Below are positions 59,817-64,000 of a DNA stretch of 64,000 nucleotides, piece after piece. Under the pieces are notes generated by a model. The model ran no database searches. It was not told where the DNA came from and saw only the letters and a list, made by a program, of their open reading frames with translations. Source of the DNA: Hypericum androsaemum. Taxonomy: Eukaryota > Streptophyta > Magnoliopsida > Malpighiales > Hypericaceae. Both the position numbers and the translations under genes were made by a program. Position 1 is the stretch's first letter. Each line of letters begins with the position of its first letter. The stretch is taken from the NCBI GenBank assembly GCA_963995505.1, contig OZ023186.1, positions 19,537,570 to 19,601,569 of the forward strand, read 5' to 3'.

Positions 59817-61069
59817 AACTTTATAATTAGATAAATTCCCGTCCACTTGACATAAAATAAAGGAGATAATTACGTCCACTTAAAACGAAATTGATTCGAT
59901 TCCTTCCTTCATAGATGAGTTTTTTTAAGAAGAGCGGTGCGAAGTCTATATTATATTACATAGATATAGACAAATAATGATAGCATCAGATAGAAAACGA
60001 AGACCAATCTGTAGTCAACAGAGTGACACGGGTGGAAGCGAAAGACGGTTGAGAGGCTACGAGAGCCAACGATCAAAGCGGAGTTCTGCCGAGATAAATA
60101 ACGGCTTTAAACCACAAGATAATGTCATAGACGTCACCTCGTGGGCATTTGAATGCATACGAGATGCACGCAAATGAGAGCCAATGTCGAACGAGTTCAA
60201 CCAAGATAAATTTCTCCACCTGCAACCACATGAAAGGTAACGAGATCCACATGGATGTCAGATCTGACCTAAGTCGATCCAAGCAAAAGACACACGATAA
60301 AAGAAAATAAAACATGATCTCAAAAGACCCACTAAACAGAAGTGGTTGGATCAGTTTGGACAACAACATGACGGAGTCATCAAGCACAAGCAGAACACAT
60401 CAACTAAGCACATGAAGCAAGAAACTCGATGACCACAAAAACAAGCCGCAGCAAAATGGAAGAAAACATGAAATAAAGTAATGAAATACATATTCATCCG
60501 GGGGAGGTCTAAGGCGACCAACCCCCCGGTAACCGCAAACGGCTCACTCTGGCTCGTCGGAGAGAAGGCCAGACTCTGGAGCGGCAGAGCGGGACCAAGG
60601 ACTGGTCTGGACAGACTCCGAGGACGCCGGAAGGTCGAGGCTAAGAAAGCCTTAGTGGACGGTCGATGACGAGGACACTGGGGATGTCGAGGAAGAGGCA
60701 AAAATGGCTGCCACCAGTAGATCTGAGAGGGAGAAACTAGAGCAAATCGATAGAATTGGAGGAGATGGCAGTGAGCTATGAACTGGAGTAAGGTAGGCTA
60801 CAGTGGCGAGCTAAGCCAAGGGCTGTGGAAGGGGATTGATGCAAGGCTGTTGGTGGGCGGCGATGGGTTTCAACAGTGACCCTAAGAAGAAAGAAAGGAA
60901 AGGTACGCTCCCACTGAGGAGAGATAGAGAGTCTCACAAGCTTCGTAGATGAGTTGGGGTAGGCATCTGGACACAGAAAGAAAGGCACGCCCGGAGGGAT
61001 TTATCTTACCATAATAAAAGAAATTCATCTTTTAGATGGTTTGATAGAATACGTGAAAATGTCAAAACT
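59817..61069. other. Unidentified, moderately GC-rich region
   Basis: From about 59970 to 61000 the base composition is higher in G and C than the surroundings, with gene-like wording but no intact long frame on either strand. The plus strand is G/A-rich. It might be a decayed transposon or pseudogene; I recognise no domain. Confidence 0.35.
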
Positions 61070-61510
61070 ATTCCTAAACCTTTAACCATAAACCCCAAAT
61101 CCTAAAACCCAAAATCGTAAATCCTAAAACTCCAAACCCTAAACTCCGAACCGCGAATCCCGTACACCCAAACCCCCAGACCCCCGCACCCCAGACCTCG
61201 GACTCTGCACCCCGGGTTCCAACACTCGGATTCCGGACCCTTGACCCTACCCCCGAACCCCAGATCCCGGACCCCGACCCCGGTCCTCGCCCCCTGACCC
61301 CCGGACCTCCGACACCCGGACCCCTTAACCCCCAGATCCCAGATCCTCGGACCCTGCCCCCGGATCCCGGACCCCTGACCCCGAACTCCTAAAACTCCAG
61401 ATTCAGGACTCCCAAACCCCCCGGACCCCAGACCCTTAAACCCCAGACCCCGCCCCCCGGATTCCGAACCCCCGAACCTCCAAACCCCATACCCTAAATC
61501 CTAAAATCCT
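61070..61510. repeat. C-rich degenerate telomere-like array
   Basis: The edges read as variants of CCTAAAC/CCCTAAA (AAACCCCAAATCCTAAAACCC at the left, CCATACCCTAAATCC at the right). The middle is CCCCGGACC/CCCAGACCC variants with a loose 7-bp period. The plus strand is extremely C-rich and poor in G and T. The layout suggests an interstitial array derived from the plant telomere repeat CCCTAAA and diversified in its centre. Confidence 0.7.
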
Positions 61511-64000
61511 GAAACAGAACGGTACTCGCATCGCGCGTGCGTCTTTGCTAGTCAATATTAACCGAGTTACAAAATTGAACCGATTTCCAAATCAAACGTT
61601 ACAAATGAAATAAATATCATTAAAAAAATCGTGAACAGAGATAGTGAAAATTGGAGATACAAGTTTAAGGTATTTTGAGCATCATATGCCCCAATTATTT
61701 CCTAATGTTCAATGACTTAGAATCAATCTTTGTGATTAGGGACCAATGAACGCAGTTCACAATGTTAATCGCAATGTGCCTTTTCAATGTGTCTTTTCAA
61801 ATGAAGCCTATGAAGAAAGTTTGTACCATCATTTATTTTGCTAATGTGTGATGAATGAGATCGTGCAAGTTCAACTCATTAAGATGACCTGTTAAAAATT
61901 TTCATATCTACTGTTTAAGCTGTACATACTAAAAATATAATTAATAAAATTTATTTATCAAAAAAATTATTTCCTATCCAAAATTTTAAGACTATCCAAA
62001 GATAACTTTTCACACTTACAACACAATTTCATCATACTTGCAACATAGAATGGGGTAATTCTAATTAAAAAAGTTATGTGGTTTTCATTAATTATAAGAA
62101 AATAGGATTTTACGTAGTTGGAATTCAACCCATGCTCCAAATATGATTTGGATGCGTCAAATATTTTCATATCCCATCATCGCGTTGGATCCCATCTATA
62201 AGACGCTAAAACTTGACGCGCTTTTGTCATAATGTTGTTATAACTTCAAAATTCATTCCGATAAGACGAATATACTTATCAAATCGATTAACAACAACCA
62301 TTTAGAAATGGTAAAATTATTCTAATTTAATGAAAAAAATCTGAGTAGGAGTTATTGTTTGAAGTGGTGCAACTTCAACCAAAAAATCTCATATGAATTA
62401 CTGTTATTAATAAAATTTATACTTGCAAAAAAAGAGGAAAAATACGGCAATCACGACGTGGCGCTCTCAGAAAAGGGTCCTCCGACATCATCTTGTATCG
62501 TTATCGGGACAAGTATTATCTTGTCCCTATACTTTTAGCTTTTAATTTTAAGTCAAGACAGGATCGATCTCAATTAGATAGTCGTTGGTTGAATAATAAA
62601 TTTTTTGATGTCATGGTCTTTGGACATGATATTCAATTTTCTGGGCCAACCTGCGACCATAAATCTATAATGAAATCAGCAGCGAATACTATTGTGCAAT
62701 AAAGGAAGTGCGATCGTCCATAGATGTTTGGTCTAAATACTTCCGAATTTGAATTTCGGTAGAGAAATTTTGTGTTTGATGGAGAATCTCTCGTCCTGCA
62801 AGTGAGATGGACTATTTTATAAGGGTTGAAAATCTATCAATTTATTGTCTTACGATTTTGAATTTGATATAGTATGAGAACCAATTGCTCTAAAGATACC
62901 CATGGTCTGTTGTGCTCGTACATCCCCCTTTGAAGCACGAGAGACACTGTCAAGCCCATGCAAACTTCAGCCCAATAAACTTCGTTTGAAGAGGCGTGTT
63001 GAGAATTTCACATTAATTAGTGCAAGTAGGAATTGAGATGGGCTAATTTATAAGTGTTGAAAATCCATCAACTCATTGCTTTAAAGTTCTGGATTAGATA
63101 CATAAATTCTAATATTTAAATTTTACGAATTAACGAAAACTCTAATTTAATTATTTGAGAGAGTGCTATGGAATTTTATAGTCAAAATTTTCAGCAAGGT
63201 AACGACAAATATAAATTCTTGCATTAAGTGAAAACTTTAAATTTTTTGTACTTTGAAACCCTCTATAAAAAAAAGAAAAAAAATTCCGCAATCTCCGACC
63301 CAAAGAAATGCACCACAAATCAAATTAATATTTAATTTCTTTCAACCGGAAAACTATTTATTTCCTAACCGACACTTAGAGTAATCTTAATTTTTTGATG
63401 AGTTAAGTATTATACTCTTCAAAATATCTAGAAAGATGATTACACATCGGTACCATAGTAATCTTACTTTTACGGTTAACAGATTAGTCATAAAAATTCC
63501 AAAAATTTAGTATTATAATAATAATTATTTCAGTTTGATAAACATAAGTCTTATCACCGAATTGTTGAATACTATTCTTTATCTATCTCCTATTATTTTT
63601 TATGACATATTATTATATATGTTTTCACTTTCGATGTCTTAGAAAACATCCGAAAATAGTTGGAAAGCCTCTCATCATTTTCTTGATTCCGAGTGCAGTT
63701 TACTTCTCAATGGCATGTTTCTAGCTGCATGATCTTCCAGGAGGTTGGTTTGTATGGTATCTATATTTATAACTTGGTCCCTATTTAAAATATCACTATT
63801 TTAATAATATCTTTTACATGTGTAAGAATTGAACTCAAGACGTTCTTAAATGAAACCAAGTTCTTTATCACTTAGATTAATTCTTATTGATTTTTCGAAG
63901 ACATTTTTTGGTGAATCTCTGTATCAGAGTTGAACATTATCACATTCTAGAACAACTTTTCTAATATTATCTTTTTATATTAGTCATACTTAAATTCAAA
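61511..64000. other. AT-rich intergenic DNA to the right edge
   Basis: No supported gene. The segment at about 63815-63890 is a diverged relative of the repeat near 5030-5100. Confidence 0.5.

Noticed and set aside
1..64000. Integrated virus (pararetrovirus-like) sequence
   Set aside because: All polyprotein remains follow the copia order with LTRs; no movement- or coat-protein-type frames were seen.

Overview
This is a stretch of nuclear chromosome from a flowering plant, almost certainly a eudicot. The genes carry GT-AG introns, and the families (group I WRKY, PAT1-branch GRAS, FRIGIDA-like, plant WNK, LRR receptor pseudokinase) are plant families. Intergenic DNA is AT-rich and full of LTR-retrotransposon and fold-back transposon debris. 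I cannot name the species.

Seven host genes are supported. From left to right: a two-RRM RNA-binding protein (6739-9399, minus); a 14-exon membralin-like membrane protein (11542-17373, plus); an LRR receptor-like pseudokinase (18002-19848, minus); a WNK11-type kinase (24369-25663, minus); a FRIGIDA-like protein (33468-35642, plus); a WRKY20-like group I transcription factor (39906-44408, plus); and a PAT1-branch GRAS regulator (45984-47585, minus, with a leader intron reaching 48553). I solved the exon structures by hand from reading frame, GT-AG boundaries and family alignment. Three of them (RRM protein, WNK11, WRKY20) match genes I recall as neighbours in two related Arabidopsis segments, so this looks like a conserved block widened by transposons.

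The rest is mobile or repetitive. The left edge holds the 3' end of an LTR element (1-1726). Fold-back elements with long inverted repeats and exact target duplications lie at 10441-10887, 22375-22727 and 58940-59816; the last has about 210-bp arms around a 458-bp TCC-triplet array. A copia-type LTR lies at 28850-30442. A solo LTR made largely of minisatellites (32033-33322) abuts the FRIGIDA-like gene. A degenerate copia element (48989-57323) has an extra ORF before gag. A 1.3-kb LTR-leader-LTR derivative of the same family lies at 36596-37883. A C-rich degenerate telomere-like array lies at about 61070-61510, and nothing coding was found from there to the right edge.

The genes do not form a pathway. 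They are independent loci: post-transcriptional control, ER-membrane protein, receptor-like signalling, kinase signalling and transcription. The strongest leads for something undescribed are the triplet-filled fold-back element, the minisatellite LTR that forms the immediate upstream region of the FRIGIDA-like gene, the G-box-studded LTR family with its miniature derivative, and the unexplained leader ORF of the copia element.
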